From Eggerthella timonensis (GTDB lineage: Bacteria; Actinomycetota; Coriobacteriia; Coriobacteriales; Eggerthellaceae), in contig NZ_FXXA01000002.1 in the NCBI RefSeq assembly GCF_900184265.1, positions 636,733 to 700,732 on the forward strand: a stretch of 64,000 nucleotides of DNA. The letters run 5' to 3'. The notes under the pieces are model-generated. The model made no database searches and was not told where the DNA came from. It saw nothing but the letters and a program-made list of their open reading frames with translations. Each line of letters starts with the position of its first letter. The first letter of the stretch is position 1. Shown here in pieces: positions 35,732 through 43,648 of this stretch. The translations under genes were made by a program, and so were the position numbers.

Positions 35732-35798
35732 ATCGACTCAATGTACTGCGATAATAGAACAATTGTTTCACAGGAAACACTTATTCTTGTCTGCTGAG

Positions 35799-36404
35799 CT
35801 AGTTTCCCCGAGCTTCTACGAACGTTCGGATCACCGAGACGGCGCCCATCGCGTCAAGGTCGCCGGAGTTGATGCAGAGGTCGTAGTTGCGCGCTTGTCC
35901 CCAGTTCTCGTCGGTGAAGTAGCGGTAGTAGCTGGCGCGGTTCTTGTCGACTCGCGCGATGCGGCTGCGCGCCTCGGCCTCAGAGAGGTCGTTGCGACGC
36001 ATGACGCGCGCCACACGCGCTTCCATGGGCGCGCTGACGAACAGGCTGACGAGACCCGGATGGCCGTCCAGCACGTAGTCGGCGCAGCGCCCGACGATGA
36101 CGCACGGCCCCTCGTCGGCGATGGACTTCAGGATGTCCACCTCGGTTTTGTAGATGCGCGACGCTACCGGATGCTCGATGTCGGTACCGCAGAAGAAGCT
36201 GTTGGGATTGAGCAGCAGCGGCCGCATGGGTTTCTCGTCGAAGTCCTCCACCACGTCGCCGCTGAGGCCGCTCTCCTCGGCGATGCGCTTGAGCAGCAGC
36301 TTGTCGTAGTACGCGATGCCCAACTCGCTTGCGAGGCGCTCGCCGATCTCGCGGCCGCCGCTTCCGTACTCCCTGCTGATCGCGAAGACGAGATGCTGAT
36401 CCAT
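35799..36404 (-). CDS. Cytidylate kinase-like family protein
   Basis: A 201-residue P-loop protein starting MDQHLVFAISREYGSGGREI, with the loop SREYGSGGREIGERLA replacing a classical Walker A. It also has YYDKLLLKRIAEESG, a lid-type region with VGRCADYVL, and RVARVMRRNDLSEAEARSRI followed by DKNRASYYRYFT. These features define the cytidylate-kinase-like group common in Firmicutes and Coriobacteria, whose substrate is mostly untested. The ATG at 36404 is chosen because it begins the conserved domain and follows AAGGGACC; an upstream ATG at 36455 would add 17 non-conserved residues. Confidence 0.85.
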   Translation of the reverse strand: MDQHLVFAISREYGSGGREIGERLASELGIAYYDKLLLKRIAEESGLSGDVVEDFDEKPMRPLLLNPNSFFCGTDIEHPVASRIYKTEVDILKSIADEGPCVIVGRCADYVLDGHPGLVSLFVSAPMEARVARVMRRNDLSEAEARSRIARVDKNRASYYRYFTDENWGQARNYDLCINSGDLDAMGAVSVIRTFVEARGN

Positions 36405-36502
36405 GCTGGTCCCTTCCGTGTTCCTGCGGGTTCCACGCGAATGCGTTTTTGCCATTGTACCCTCTTTCTCCGGATTCGCGATCGATCGATTGTGCAGAAA
36501 TG

Positions 36503-36564
36503 ATAAGGAAACTTATTTTCCAAACAAAGGAGCGTCTCGTTCTGTATACAATAAGGAAACTTAC
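36503..36564. promoter_or_regulatory. Two ATAAGGAAACTTA repeats, probable MarR operators for the MATE gene
   Basis: ATAAGGAAACTTAT at 36503-36516 and ATAAGGAAACTTAC at 36551-36564 are near-identical, 48 bases apart. The first is a perfect ATAAG-N4-CTTAT inverted repeat. The second ends 24 bases before the MATE start. MarR-family regulators bind such dyads, and a marR gene is cotranscribed with the pump. The region is also unusually AT-rich, as expected of a promoter. Confidence 0.65.
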
Positions 36565-36588
36565 TAATTACTAGGAGATGTGAAAGAG

Positions 36589-38058
36589 ATGGTGCGTGTG
36601 GCGAAGACGGATCGGTTGGGGACGGAGCGCATCGGCAGGCTGCTGCTGGAGTTTTCCGTGCCGGCTATCATCAGCATGGTGTTCAATTCGATGTACAACG
36701 TGGTGGATACCGCGTTTCTAGGGCAGGCCGTGGGAGAGATGGGCGTGGCGGTTACCACGTTGGCGTTGCCGGTGCAGACCATCCTCATGGGATTCTCGAT
36801 GCTGGCCGGGCAAGGCGGCAACGCGCTGGCGGCCATCCAGCTGGGCGAGGGTAAGAAGAACCAGGTGGAGCGCACGCTGGGCAACTCGGCCACGCTGTTG
36901 GTAATCGTGGCGGCGCTCGTAGCGATAGCGGCGTGCGTGCTGATCGATCCTCTCCTGGCTCTCATCGCGACGCCCGAGAACCTCTGGGCGCCCACCAAGG
37001 CGTTCGTGCAGATCGTGTGCTTCGGCTTCGTGTTCCAGTCCGTCGGCATGGGCCTCAACAACTTCCTGCGCACGGCGGGCAAGCCGAACCTGGCGCTGGG
37101 CACGATGGTGCTGGGCACGCTCATGTGCATCGCGTTCAACTACCTGTTCGTGCTGGTGCTGGGCTGGGGCGTGCAGGGCAGCGCGCTGGCCACCATCCTC
37201 GGCCAGGCCTGCGGCATGGCGCCGGTGGTGTGGTACTTCGTCGCGTCGAAGAACGCGCCGTTCAGGTTGCACGCGCAGTGCTGCGTGCCCGATCTGCGGC
37301 TGATGGGCCGCATCATCACGCTGGGCGTCGCGTCGTTTGTGATGCAGGTGGCAACGACCGTGGTCAGCGTGGTGCTCAACCATGTGGTGGGCGTCTACGG
37401 GGCGCAGGACCCCATCGGCGTGCAGGGCGCGCTCGCGGCCATCGGCGTGGCGCAGAAAGCCACCATGTTCGCCATCATGCCGCTCGTGGGCCTCATCATG
37501 GGCGCGCAGCCCATCATCGGTTTCAACTACGGCGCGAAGCTGTGGTCGCGCGTGCTGTCGACGCTCGCGTGGGCCTGCGCGTGGGGCGTGGGAATCGGCG
37601 TGCTGTTCTTCGCGGTGGCGCATCTCGTCCCCGAGCCCATCGTGGCGTTGTTCGGCGTGTCGGGTGAGCTCGAGAGCTTCTCCGTGTGGGCGCTCAAGGT
37701 GTACACCATCCTGTTCCCGCTCGTGGGCTTCCAGATCGTCGGGTCGAGTTACTTCCAGTCGAGCGGCCAGCCGTTCAAGGCCGCGGTGCTGGAGCTGACG
37801 CGGCAGGTGTTGTTCCTCATCCCACTGTACCTCGTGCTGCCTGGCGTGCTGAGCGCCGTGTTCGGCCTGAGCGGGCTGCAGGGCGTGGTGGTGTGCGTGC
37901 CGGTTTCCGACGGTTTGTCCGTGCTGGTGACAAGCGTGTTCGTGGCGCGCGAGGTGCGTGCGTTGACAAGCGCTGCGCGTGATGCGAATATGTTTCACGT
38001 GAAACATTCGTTCGCCGAACGAGGCAATCGACGGGAGGCTTTATGCGAGCACGACTGA
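36589..38058 (+). CDS. MATE family efflux transporter
   Basis: A protein of about 489 residues with 12 predicted helices in two six-helix bundles. The first begins IGRLLLEFSVPAIISMVFNS and contains MLAGQGGNALAAIQLGEGKK. The second mirrors it, with MPLVGLIMGAQPIIGFNYGA. MATE proteins export cationic drugs or metabolites using H+ or Na+ gradients. The C-terminus has an extra hydrophilic tail containing MFHVKHSF, which is simply the translation of a parS site. The tail overlaps the next gene by 16 bases. The ATG at 36589 lies 11 bases after AGGAG; a GTG at 36580 is too close to it. Confidence 0.9.
   Translation: MVRVAKTDRLGTERIGRLLLEFSVPAIISMVFNSMYNVVDTAFLGQAVGEMGVAVTTLALPVQTILMGFSMLAGQGGNALAAIQLGEGKKNQVERTLGNSATLLVIVAALVAIAACVLIDPLLALIATPENLWAPTKAFVQIVCFGFVFQSVGMGLNNFLRTAGKPNLALGTMVLGTLMCIAFNYLFVLVLGWGVQGSALATILGQACGMAPVVWYFVASKNAPFRLHAQCCVPDLRLMGRIITLGVASFVMQVATTVVSVVLNHVVGVYGAQDPIGVQGALAAIGVAQKATMFAIMPLVGLIMGAQPIIGFNYGAKLWSRVLSTLAWACAWGVGIGVLFFAVAHLVPEPIVALFGVSGELESFSVWALKVYTILFPLVGFQIVGSSYFQSSGQPFKAAVLELTRQVLFLIPLYLVLPGVLSAVFGLSGLQGVVVCVPVSDGLSVLVTSVFVAREVRALTSAARDANMFHVKHSFAERGNRREALCEHD
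37991..38006. other. parS site, copy 5, inside the MATE coding region
   Basis: Exact TGTTTCACGTGAAACA, 52 bases before the MATE stop. It is read in frame as MFHVKH together with its flanking bases. It is the only one of the eight copies that lies in a protein-coding sequence. Confidence 0.85.
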
Positions 38059-38489
38059 GCGACGACGCCATCATGCGCGAGCTCGCGCACATGAACCAGG
38101 TGCTCACGCGCCGCGCCCGCACGGTGACGGGCGGTCGGGGAGCCACCTTCGTGCTGGCGATATTGGCCGGGCATGAGGAAGCTATGGCCGAGGGCTTCGC
38201 CTCGCGCAATTTGTCGCAGGTGGAAATCGCCGAAGCGGTGGGCATGCGACCTCAATCGCTGGGGCCGCTGATCGCGCAGCTGGAGCGCGAGGGCTGCATC
38301 GAGCGCTTCACGTATGAGGACGATCGGCGCGCGCAGCTGGTGGCGCTGACCGACCGCGGTCGCGATCGGGCACAGGACGCTCGCACCGGGCAGCGCGCGT
38401 TCGCGACCGACATGCTGTCGGCGCTCGACGAGGAAGAACGCGTCCAGCTGTCCGCTATCGTGCAGAAGCTGAACGCGTCCTTGGGGTAG
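38043..38489 (+). CDS. MarR family transcriptional regulator (efflux operon)
   Basis: A 148-residue winged-helix regulator. The recognition region NLSQVEIAEAVGMRPQSLGP and the wing IERFTYEDDRRAQLVALTDR (residues about 60-105) match MarR. The start codon lies inside the end of the MATE gene behind GGGAGG, so translation is coupled. It probably represses or senses ligands for its own operon through the repeated dyads upstream of the MATE gene. Ligand unknown. Confidence 0.88.
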   Translation: MRARLSDDAIMRELAHMNQVLTRRARTVTGGRGATFVLAILAGHEEAMAEGFASRNLSQVEIAEAVGMRPQSLGPLIAQLEREGCIERFTYEDDRRAQLVALTDRGRDRAQDARTGQRAFATDMLSALDEEERVQLSAIVQKLNASLG

Positions 38490-38515
38490 GCCGCGCCCGG
38501 AGGGAGGGCGCGGCC
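38489..38515 (+). terminator. Hairpin after the MATE-MarR operon
   Basis: GGCCGCGCCC and GGGCGCGGCC form a perfect 10-bp stem with a 7-base loop at the marR stop. No T-run follows. It lies between two convergent genes and could act on either strand. Confidence 0.55.
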
Positions 38516-38564
38516 GGGGAGGGGGCTCAGCGCAGAGTGCGGGAGCATGGAAAAGGGGGGTGCG

Positions 38565-40385
38565 CTAGGCCGTGAACGCGGCGGCGTTCTTGCCGGCGAT
38601 GCGCCCGAACGTGTAGATATCGGACATGGAGCAGGAGCCCAGGCGGTTCGTGCCCATCTTGTGACCGGCCACTTCGCCGGCTGCGTACAGGCCCGCGATG
38701 GGCGTCTCGGCGTCGTCGAGCACCTGCGCGTCGGTGTTGATGTGCAGGCCGCCCATCGTGTAGTGCACGGCCGGCTTGTAGGCCATCAAGTAGTAGGGGC
38801 CGTCCTCGATGGGGTTGAAGTCGCCGCGGAAGTTGAAGTCGGGGTCGTTGCCGTCCTTGCAGTACTGGTTCCACTTCTCGACGGTCTTCGCCAGCTCGGC
38901 GGCATCCACGCCGAAGGGCTCGCACACGGCTTCCAGCGTGTCGCCCTTCACGATGACCTTGCGCGCCTCGAGGTTCTCGTACTCGTCCTCATGGGTGACC
39001 AGCAGGCCGGTCTCGTCGGCGTTCGACTGGTTGAACAGCATGTACGCCTTGCCGTCGGTCTGCTCGACAATGGCGTTCGACAGCACGTCGCGGCGGTCGA
39101 GCTCCTCGACGAAGCGATCGCCCTCCTTGTTCACCATGATGGCGCGGCTCTCGAGGCGCACGTCGCCCACGTACAGCAGCGAGCCGGTTTCGGGGTCGCA
39201 CACCGGATAGGTTTGGATGTACTGCATGTCGATGAGGTTCGCACCCGCGGCCTCGCCCATGGTGATGCCGTCGCCCGTGGCGCCCACCGAGTCGGTGGAT
39301 AGGATGGAGTCGTCCATCGCCGGGTTGTACTTCACGCGCATGTCGATGTTGGAGCCGAACCCGCCGCTGGCCAGCACCACGGCCTTGCACGCGATGGTGG
39401 ACTCGGCACCGGTGACGTTGTTCTTCACCTTCACGCCGGTGATGGCGTCGCCGCTCTTCACCAGCTCCACCGCGGGCGTGTTCTTCGCCAGCGTCAGCGT
39501 GTCGATCTCGCCGGCGCGCTTCGTCAGCTTCGTGGTCATCTCGCTGCCGCTGTGGGTGATGGGGATGATCGAGCGCTTCGTGTTGTGGCCGCCGAACTGC
39601 ATGAGGTCGTGCTTCCACGAGATGCCGCCCTCGAAGGTGAGCCACTGCGAGCTGTCCAGCGCGCCTTCGGCGATGATCTGCACGAGAGCCGGGTCGCCCG
39701 CGTTGTCGCCGCCGTCCAGCATGTCCTTCGCCAGCGCGTCGGGGCTGTCGGCGATGCCCTCCTGCACCTGAATCCAGTTGCCGGGCGCGGCCATCTCACC
39801 GCCGGACAGCGCGGTGTCGCCGCCGAACACGCCCATCTTCTCCAGCAACACGACGTTCTTGCCCTCGTTGGCCGCCGTGATGGCCGCCGCGAAGCCGGCA
39901 CCGCCGCCGCCGATGACCACGACGTCGGTGGACGCGGGCAGCTCGGCCTGCGCAGGCGTGGCCTTGTCGCGCTTCTTCCAGTCGCTCGATTTCTGACCGG
40001 CCTGGTCGAGCGCGTCGCTTACGGCGCCGATGAACGCCATGCTGGACAGCGTGGCGCCCGACACGGTATCCACGTTGAGCGTCTGGTTGTCCACGATCAG
40101 CTGCGTGAGCTCTTCCATGGCCACGTCGCCCATGCCCGGCGTCTCGCGCGAGTTGAGGACGGTGATGCGGTCGAGGTTGCCGTCGGTGACCATGACCTCC
40201 ACGTCGAACTGCCCGTGCTTGCCCATGCCCGATCCCACGCCGGCGGAGCTGCCTGCGCCCGAGCCGTTCGACGAGCCCTTCGCGTCGGACGATCCGCTGG
40301 GCGCGCACCCGGCCAAAGCGAGCGTGCCGCCCAATGCGGCCACGGCGCCGCCGGTGATGAACTGCCTACGAGAAAAACGTTCCAT
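38565..40385 (-). CDS. Tat-exported FMN/FAD-dependent reductase (fumarate/urocanate reductase family)
   Basis: A protein of about 606 residues. The twin-arginine motif SRRQFITGG and lipobox LALAGC mark an exported lipoprotein. Residues about 50-125 form an FMN-binding domain with DTVSGATLSS, the site where ApbE attaches FMN to Thr. A flavocytochrome-c-type FAD domain follows (VVVIGGGGAGFAAAITAANE near residue 155). Candidate active-site segments are ELDRRDVLSNAI, PAVHYTMGGLHINTD and GTNRLGSCSMSDIYTFGRIA. The protein lacks a haem domain, so electrons must arrive from a partner. Family members use diverse alkenes as respiratory acceptors; the substrate here is unknown. It is divergent from a LuxR gene that probably controls it. 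The ATG follows GGGAGGAAAGTATC. Confidence 0.9.
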   Translation of the reverse strand: MERFSRRQFITGGAVAALGGTLALAGCAPSGSSDAKGSSNGSGAGSSAGVGSGMGKHGQFDVEVMVTDGNLDRITVLNSRETPGMGDVAMEELTQLIVDNQTLNVDTVSGATLSSMAFIGAVSDALDQAGQKSSDWKKRDKATPAQAELPASTDVVVIGGGGAGFAAAITAANEGKNVVLLEKMGVFGGDTALSGGEMAAPGNWIQVQEGIADSPDALAKDMLDGGDNAGDPALVQIIAEGALDSSQWLTFEGGISWKHDLMQFGGHNTKRSIIPITHSGSEMTTKLTKRAGEIDTLTLAKNTPAVELVKSGDAITGVKVKNNVTGAESTIACKAVVLASGGFGSNIDMRVKYNPAMDDSILSTDSVGATGDGITMGEAAGANLIDMQYIQTYPVCDPETGSLLYVGDVRLESRAIMVNKEGDRFVEELDRRDVLSNAIVEQTDGKAYMLFNQSNADETGLLVTHEDEYENLEARKVIVKGDTLEAVCEPFGVDAAELAKTVEKWNQYCKDGNDPDFNFRGDFNPIEDGPYYLMAYKPAVHYTMGGLHINTDAQVLDDAETPIAGLYAAGEVAGHKMGTNRLGSCSMSDIYTFGRIAGKNAAAFTA

Positions 40386-40509
40386 GATACTTTCCTCCCT
40401 TACGAAGCCGGCACCGGCTCCTGCCGCCACCGGATATCCCATGCGCTTACTCCCTGATCAAGCGCTGGTCACAGCCTACCGCTCCGTGTTCTTGCGGCAA
40501 TTGTCCATC

Positions 40510-40529
40510 CGGGTTAAATGCTTAACCCG
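40510..40529. promoter_or_regulatory. Perfect CGGGTTAA-N4-TTAACCCG dyad between reductase and luxR
   Basis: Two 8-base arms are exactly complementary around ATGC in the divergent promoter region, 66 bases before the luxR start and 125 bases before the reductase start. It is a candidate binding site for the adjacent LuxR regulator. It does not resemble the TACCACC dyad near the second luxR gene, consistent with a different specificity. Confidence 0.6.
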
Positions 40530-40594
40530 CGCTATAACCCTCTTGCAAGCTGGCCTTTCTTGGGTATCATGGGAGGGCGATTGAGGGGAGGAGC

Positions 40595-42079
40595 GTGGCT
40601 CAGAAAGCGCAACAAGGGTTCGTCGATCGGTGGAAAGCGGTGCTGCTGCGCGTGGCGGCCATCCCTTTCGTGTTCTTCGGCGTCGGGCTTTACCGTGCGT
40701 GGCTCGCGACGTTCTTCCGCTACGACGCGTTTCCCACCATCTCGGTGTTCGATTACTTCCTGTTCGAAGGGGCCATCGGCATCGTGTCGTTGGCGCTGGC
40801 CTTCGCGGCGCGTCGCGTGACGCCGCTATGGGCGAACCGCACGGCGGTGCTGCTGACGGGCGCGAGCATGGTGGGCGGGTCGGCGCTCATCGTGGTGGCG
40901 TGTTTCGCGGTGCCGGTGCCGGCGCTCAAGGTGGCGGGGCTGTTGGCCGCGGGTGGCGGCCTCGGGTCGCTCATCCTCATGTGGGCCGAGTTCTACGGTT
41001 CGCTCAATCCTATGCGCGTCGCGCTGTACCACGCCATGGCCATCTTCGTAGGCGAGGTGGTGAAATGGCTGTTCATGGGCATGAGCGTGCCATACCTCGC
41101 GTTCTTCTCCATCGTGCTGCCGCTCGTGTGCCTCGCGTGCGTGCGCTCGAGCATGCGACGCCTGCCCGAGCGCGACTTGCCACCAGCCATGAACGAGGGC
41201 GACCCGAAGACCATTCCCTGGAAGCCCATCCTGCTCATGGCGGTGTGCACGTTCGCGGGCGGCTTCGGCGCGCTGCCCACGCAGCTGTTGGTGCCGGGCA
41301 ACGTGGTGGGCGCGATGTTCGTGACGGCGCTCGTGTTCTTCGGCGTGCTGTCCACGGCTCGCTGGTTCAACTTCGACACCATCTACCAGCTCGCGTTTCC
41401 GCTGTTCATCGTGGGATTCCTGTTCGTGATGCCCACATTCGGAACGAACGCGCAGATCATGGCGCTGTGCTACGACGCGGGCTACACCATGCTGTCCATG
41501 TACATCATGATCGTGATGAGCAACATCACGTATCGGTTCGGCGTGAACGCGGTGTGGATCAACGGCATCGAGCGCGGCATCCGCTACGTGGTGGAGCTGG
41601 TGGGATGGCTCGCGTTCGCCGGCGCGTCGGCGAACCTGGGAGCCGAGGCCACATCCGTGCTGTACGGCGGCGTGGCGATTGCGGTGGTGCTGACGTTCGT
41701 CGTGATCTTCTTCACCGAGCGCGGTCTGTCGGCGAAGTGGGGCATCGTGCTGAAGGACGACCCGGTGGGAAGCGCGTCCGCGGAGGGGCGGATGTCTATC
41801 CGCGTGTCCGACCTGTCGCGCGCGTACAACCTCAGCCCGCGCGAGGAAGAGGTGCTGCAGCTCGTCGCTCAGGGAGACACGGTGGCCGAGATCGAGGACG
41901 TGCTGTACGTGTCGCAGGGCACGGTGAAGGCGCACATCAACCATATTTACCGCAAGTTCAACATCCACAGCAAGAACGAGCTGTTCGAGCTGCTCAACGA
42001 TGTGGAGAAGCCGGTCCGCAAGGGCCGCCCCGCGGGCGGCGAGGGAGCCTGGGAGGACGAGGGCCCGCAAGCGGGGTAG
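40595..42079 (+). CDS. Membrane-bound LuxR family transcriptional regulator (reductase-linked)
   Basis: A 494-residue protein. The N-terminal 375 residues hold about 12 hydrophobic helices with an MFS-like rhythm, and the C-terminus is a LuxR/FixJ helix-turn-helix. The HTH shows LSPREEEVLQLVAQGDTVAE, then VLYVSQGTVKAHINHIYRKF and NIHSKNELF. Membrane-sensor LuxR proteins of this kind are expanded in Eggerthellaceae and usually sit beside the reductase they control. Start is the GTG at 40595, directly after GGGGAGGAGC. Which molecule is sensed cannot be told from the sequence. Confidence 0.88.
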   Translation: MAQKAQQGFVDRWKAVLLRVAAIPFVFFGVGLYRAWLATFFRYDAFPTISVFDYFLFEGAIGIVSLALAFAARRVTPLWANRTAVLLTGASMVGGSALIVVACFAVPVPALKVAGLLAAGGGLGSLILMWAEFYGSLNPMRVALYHAMAIFVGEVVKWLFMGMSVPYLAFFSIVLPLVCLACVRSSMRRLPERDLPPAMNEGDPKTIPWKPILLMAVCTFAGGFGALPTQLLVPGNVVGAMFVTALVFFGVLSTARWFNFDTIYQLAFPLFIVGFLFVMPTFGTNAQIMALCYDAGYTMLSMYIMIVMSNITYRFGVNAVWINGIERGIRYVVELVGWLAFAGASANLGAEATSVLYGGVAIAVVLTFVVIFFTERGLSAKWGIVLKDDPVGSASAEGRMSIRVSDLSRAYNLSPREEEVLQLVAQGDTVAEIEDVLYVSQGTVKAHINHIYRKFNIHSKNELFELLNDVEKPVRKGRPAGGEGAWEDEGPQAG

Positions 42080-42119
42080 AGGCGGGTTGTCGTCTCCGGG
42101 CGAGCGCAGCCCCTGGTTT

Positions 42120-42168
42120 GTCGTCCTGAGCGGACGCCGTAGGCCGGAGTTGAAGGAGCGTGCGCGGA
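42120..42168 (+). repeat. Dispersed CCTGAGCG intergenic repeat copy
   Basis: The stretch TCGTCCTGAGCGGACGCCGT, followed by AGGCCGGAGTTGAAGGAGCG, parallels 35522-35572 and the inverted copy near 43650-43720. No reading frame is conserved between copies, which points to a non-coding intergenic repeat. Confidence 0.5.
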
Positions 42169-42220
42169 ATCGGTGGATGCCTTCCCCAATTTCGGTTCAG
42201 GCGTTCGGACGAGACAAATG

Positions 42221-42370
42221 TGGCAAGAATTTCGATGTAGGTAAATTTTACGCTGAATATATCGGACGCTCATTTCCTAGAAAACTTGTGACCTGGGTTT
42301 ATGGCAAATCAGCCAGAAAATGGAAGCTCTCGTTGTCCCAAATGACTTACCTACCTCGAAATTTCTGCCA
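42221..42370. mobile_element. MITE-like element, 150 bp, imperfect 26-bp terminal inverted repeats
   Basis: The left end 42221-42246 (starting TGGCAAGAATTTCGATGTAG) and the right end 42345-42370 are inverted repeats with 22 of 26 matches. The interior is AT-rich compared with its surroundings and encodes nothing recognisable. Its right end is 4 bases from the target duplication of the IS element. No clear target duplication of its own was seen. Confidence 0.55.
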
Positions 42371-42382
42371 GAATCTCCCCGC

Positions 42383-43515
42383 TCCGCTGTTAAACCACCA
42401 TTGACATATACCCGTACCTCTCGCCGACGGCCCACCTGTTGATGCAGCTGAAGAACGGACGCGGCTCGAGGTGCACCAGCTCCCTCGTGCAGACGTAGCG
42501 CCCCGAGACCTCGTGGGAGTACAGGAGCTCCCTGCGGTCCCCGGCGCAGCTCCGGAACTGCTCCCGGTAGCAGAACCAGTCCAAGTAGCGCTGCAGGCGG
42601 CGGTTCGACACTCCGTTGAACCTCCCGACGAACGCCTTGAGGCGCGAGTGGAGCGAGTTGACCGCCGCGAGGCCCCTGCCGCCGCGCACCTCGTGGGGCC
42701 TTCCCCCGAGCGCCGCGCGGTTGTAGGACCTCCACCCGTCGGTCGCCACCGAGCACCCCGCCGGCAGCTTCGCCCCCAAGACGATCCCGATGTCGGCGGA
42801 ATCCTCGGCCTCCGCCAGCTCGCAGAAGCAGTCCCCGAGCTCGCTTACCCCGCACAGCACGCAGACTCCTTTCGCCAGCCCCGCCGACCCCGCGTCGTGC
42901 CCGGTGCGGTGGGGCCGGCGGCCCAGATCGAACCACCGGCTCCGCGAGTGGTTGCCCGGCATGGACTCGTGGAGGTAGGTGCCGTCCACCTCGAAGGAAT
43001 CGCCACGCAGGGGCAGGAGCCTGCGCCCCATGACCTCGCAGGCCCGCATCCTCATGAACCAGGCGGTGTACAGGCTCGTCCCGCAGCGGCGGGCCGTCTC
43101 CCGCAGGGGCAGCGCGTCGGCCGCGCAGGCCGCGAACTCCATCCAAGCGGCGGGCGGCAGCTTGGACCGGCCCAGCAGGCCGAGCGTCTTCGCCCCGAAC
43201 GTGCGCCCGCAGCCCCGGCACAGCCAGCGCTGGGAGCCGCCCGCGTCGCGGCCCTTCCGCACGAAGGAGGGGCAGCCGCACCTCGGGCAGCGGTCGGGCT
43301 CGCCCCGCCCCGCCAGCGCGAGGTCCTCGGCAATGGCCTCCCTGAGCGCGTCGGCGAGATCCCGCTTCTCGGCGAGGGTCATGTCCTTCACTTGGCCTAT
43401 AATGCTCATGGCGGGTCCTTTCCCCGATGCTCTTTCGACAACCGCATCGTAGGGCTGGGGACCCGCTTTCCGTGTCCCGGAAAGGGTACTATGTCAATCT
43501 TGGTTTAACAGCGGA
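42383..43515 (-). mobile_element. IS1595-family insertion sequence, complete, with 8-bp target duplication
   Basis: The element is 1,133 bp. Its ends 42383-42408 and 43490-43515 are inverted repeats with 24 of 26 matches, each starting TCCGCTGTTAAACCA. An exact 8-base duplication, CTCCCCGC, flanks it at 42375-42382 and 43516-43523. Eight-base duplications are usual for IS1595 elements. One transposase gene fills it. Identical duplications and near-identical ends indicate a recent insertion. Confidence 0.92.
42390..43409 (-). CDS. IS1595-family (ISXO2-like) transposase
   Basis: A 339-residue transposase. The N-terminal zinc ribbon is CPRCGCPSFVRKGRD and then CRGCGRTFGAKT (residues about 41-72). 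The catalytic domain begins with FEVDGTYLHESMPG (first Asp), continues with ATDGWRSYN (second Asp), and ends in NSLHSRLKAFVGRFNGVSNR and LDWFCYR, matching the ISXO2-like DDE fold. The length fits the family and no frameshift is seen, so it may be active. It lies wholly inside paired inverted repeats. Confidence 0.92.
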   Translation of the reverse strand: MSIIGQVKDMTLAEKRDLADALREAIAEDLALAGRGEPDRCPRCGCPSFVRKGRDAGGSQRWLCRGCGRTFGAKTLGLLGRSKLPPAAWMEFAACAADALPLRETARRCGTSLYTAWFMRMRACEVMGRRLLPLRGDSFEVDGTYLHESMPGNHSRSRWFDLGRRPHRTGHDAGSAGLAKGVCVLCGVSELGDCFCELAEAEDSADIGIVLGAKLPAGCSVATDGWRSYNRAALGGRPHEVRGGRGLAAVNSLHSRLKAFVGRFNGVSNRRLQRYLDWFCYREQFRSCAGDRRELLYSHEVSGRYVCTRELVHLEPRPFFSCINRWAVGERYGYMSMVV

Positions 43516-43528
43516 CTCCCCGCTTCCT

Positions 43529-43648
43529 CGCCAAAACGCCGCCATCGGCGGCTGGCGCCGTGCGGGATCGCCAAAACGCCGCCATAAGTGGCTGGCGCCG
43601 TGCAGGATCGCCAAAACGCCGCCATCGGTGGCTGGCGCCATGCGGGAT
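43529..43648. repeat. Three tandem 40-bp repeats next to the IS element
   Basis: Units start at 43529, 43569 and 43609, each beginning CGCCAAAACGCCGCCAT and ending TGCGGGAT or TGCAGGAT, with few differences. The array starts 6 bases past the right target duplication. No gene is supported here; the sequence after it (to 43740) contains an inverted copy of the CCTGAGCG repeat and a C-run. Confidence 0.85.

Noticed and set aside
42390..43409. The IS element as a gene disruption
   Set aside because: After removing the IS and one target duplication, the flanks (MITE-like repeat and 40-bp repeats) contain no interrupted reading frame, so it appears to lie in intergenic DNA.
43529..43648. A CRISPR fragment, suggested by three 40-bp units
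   Set aside because: The units are contiguous tandem copies with no spacers between them.
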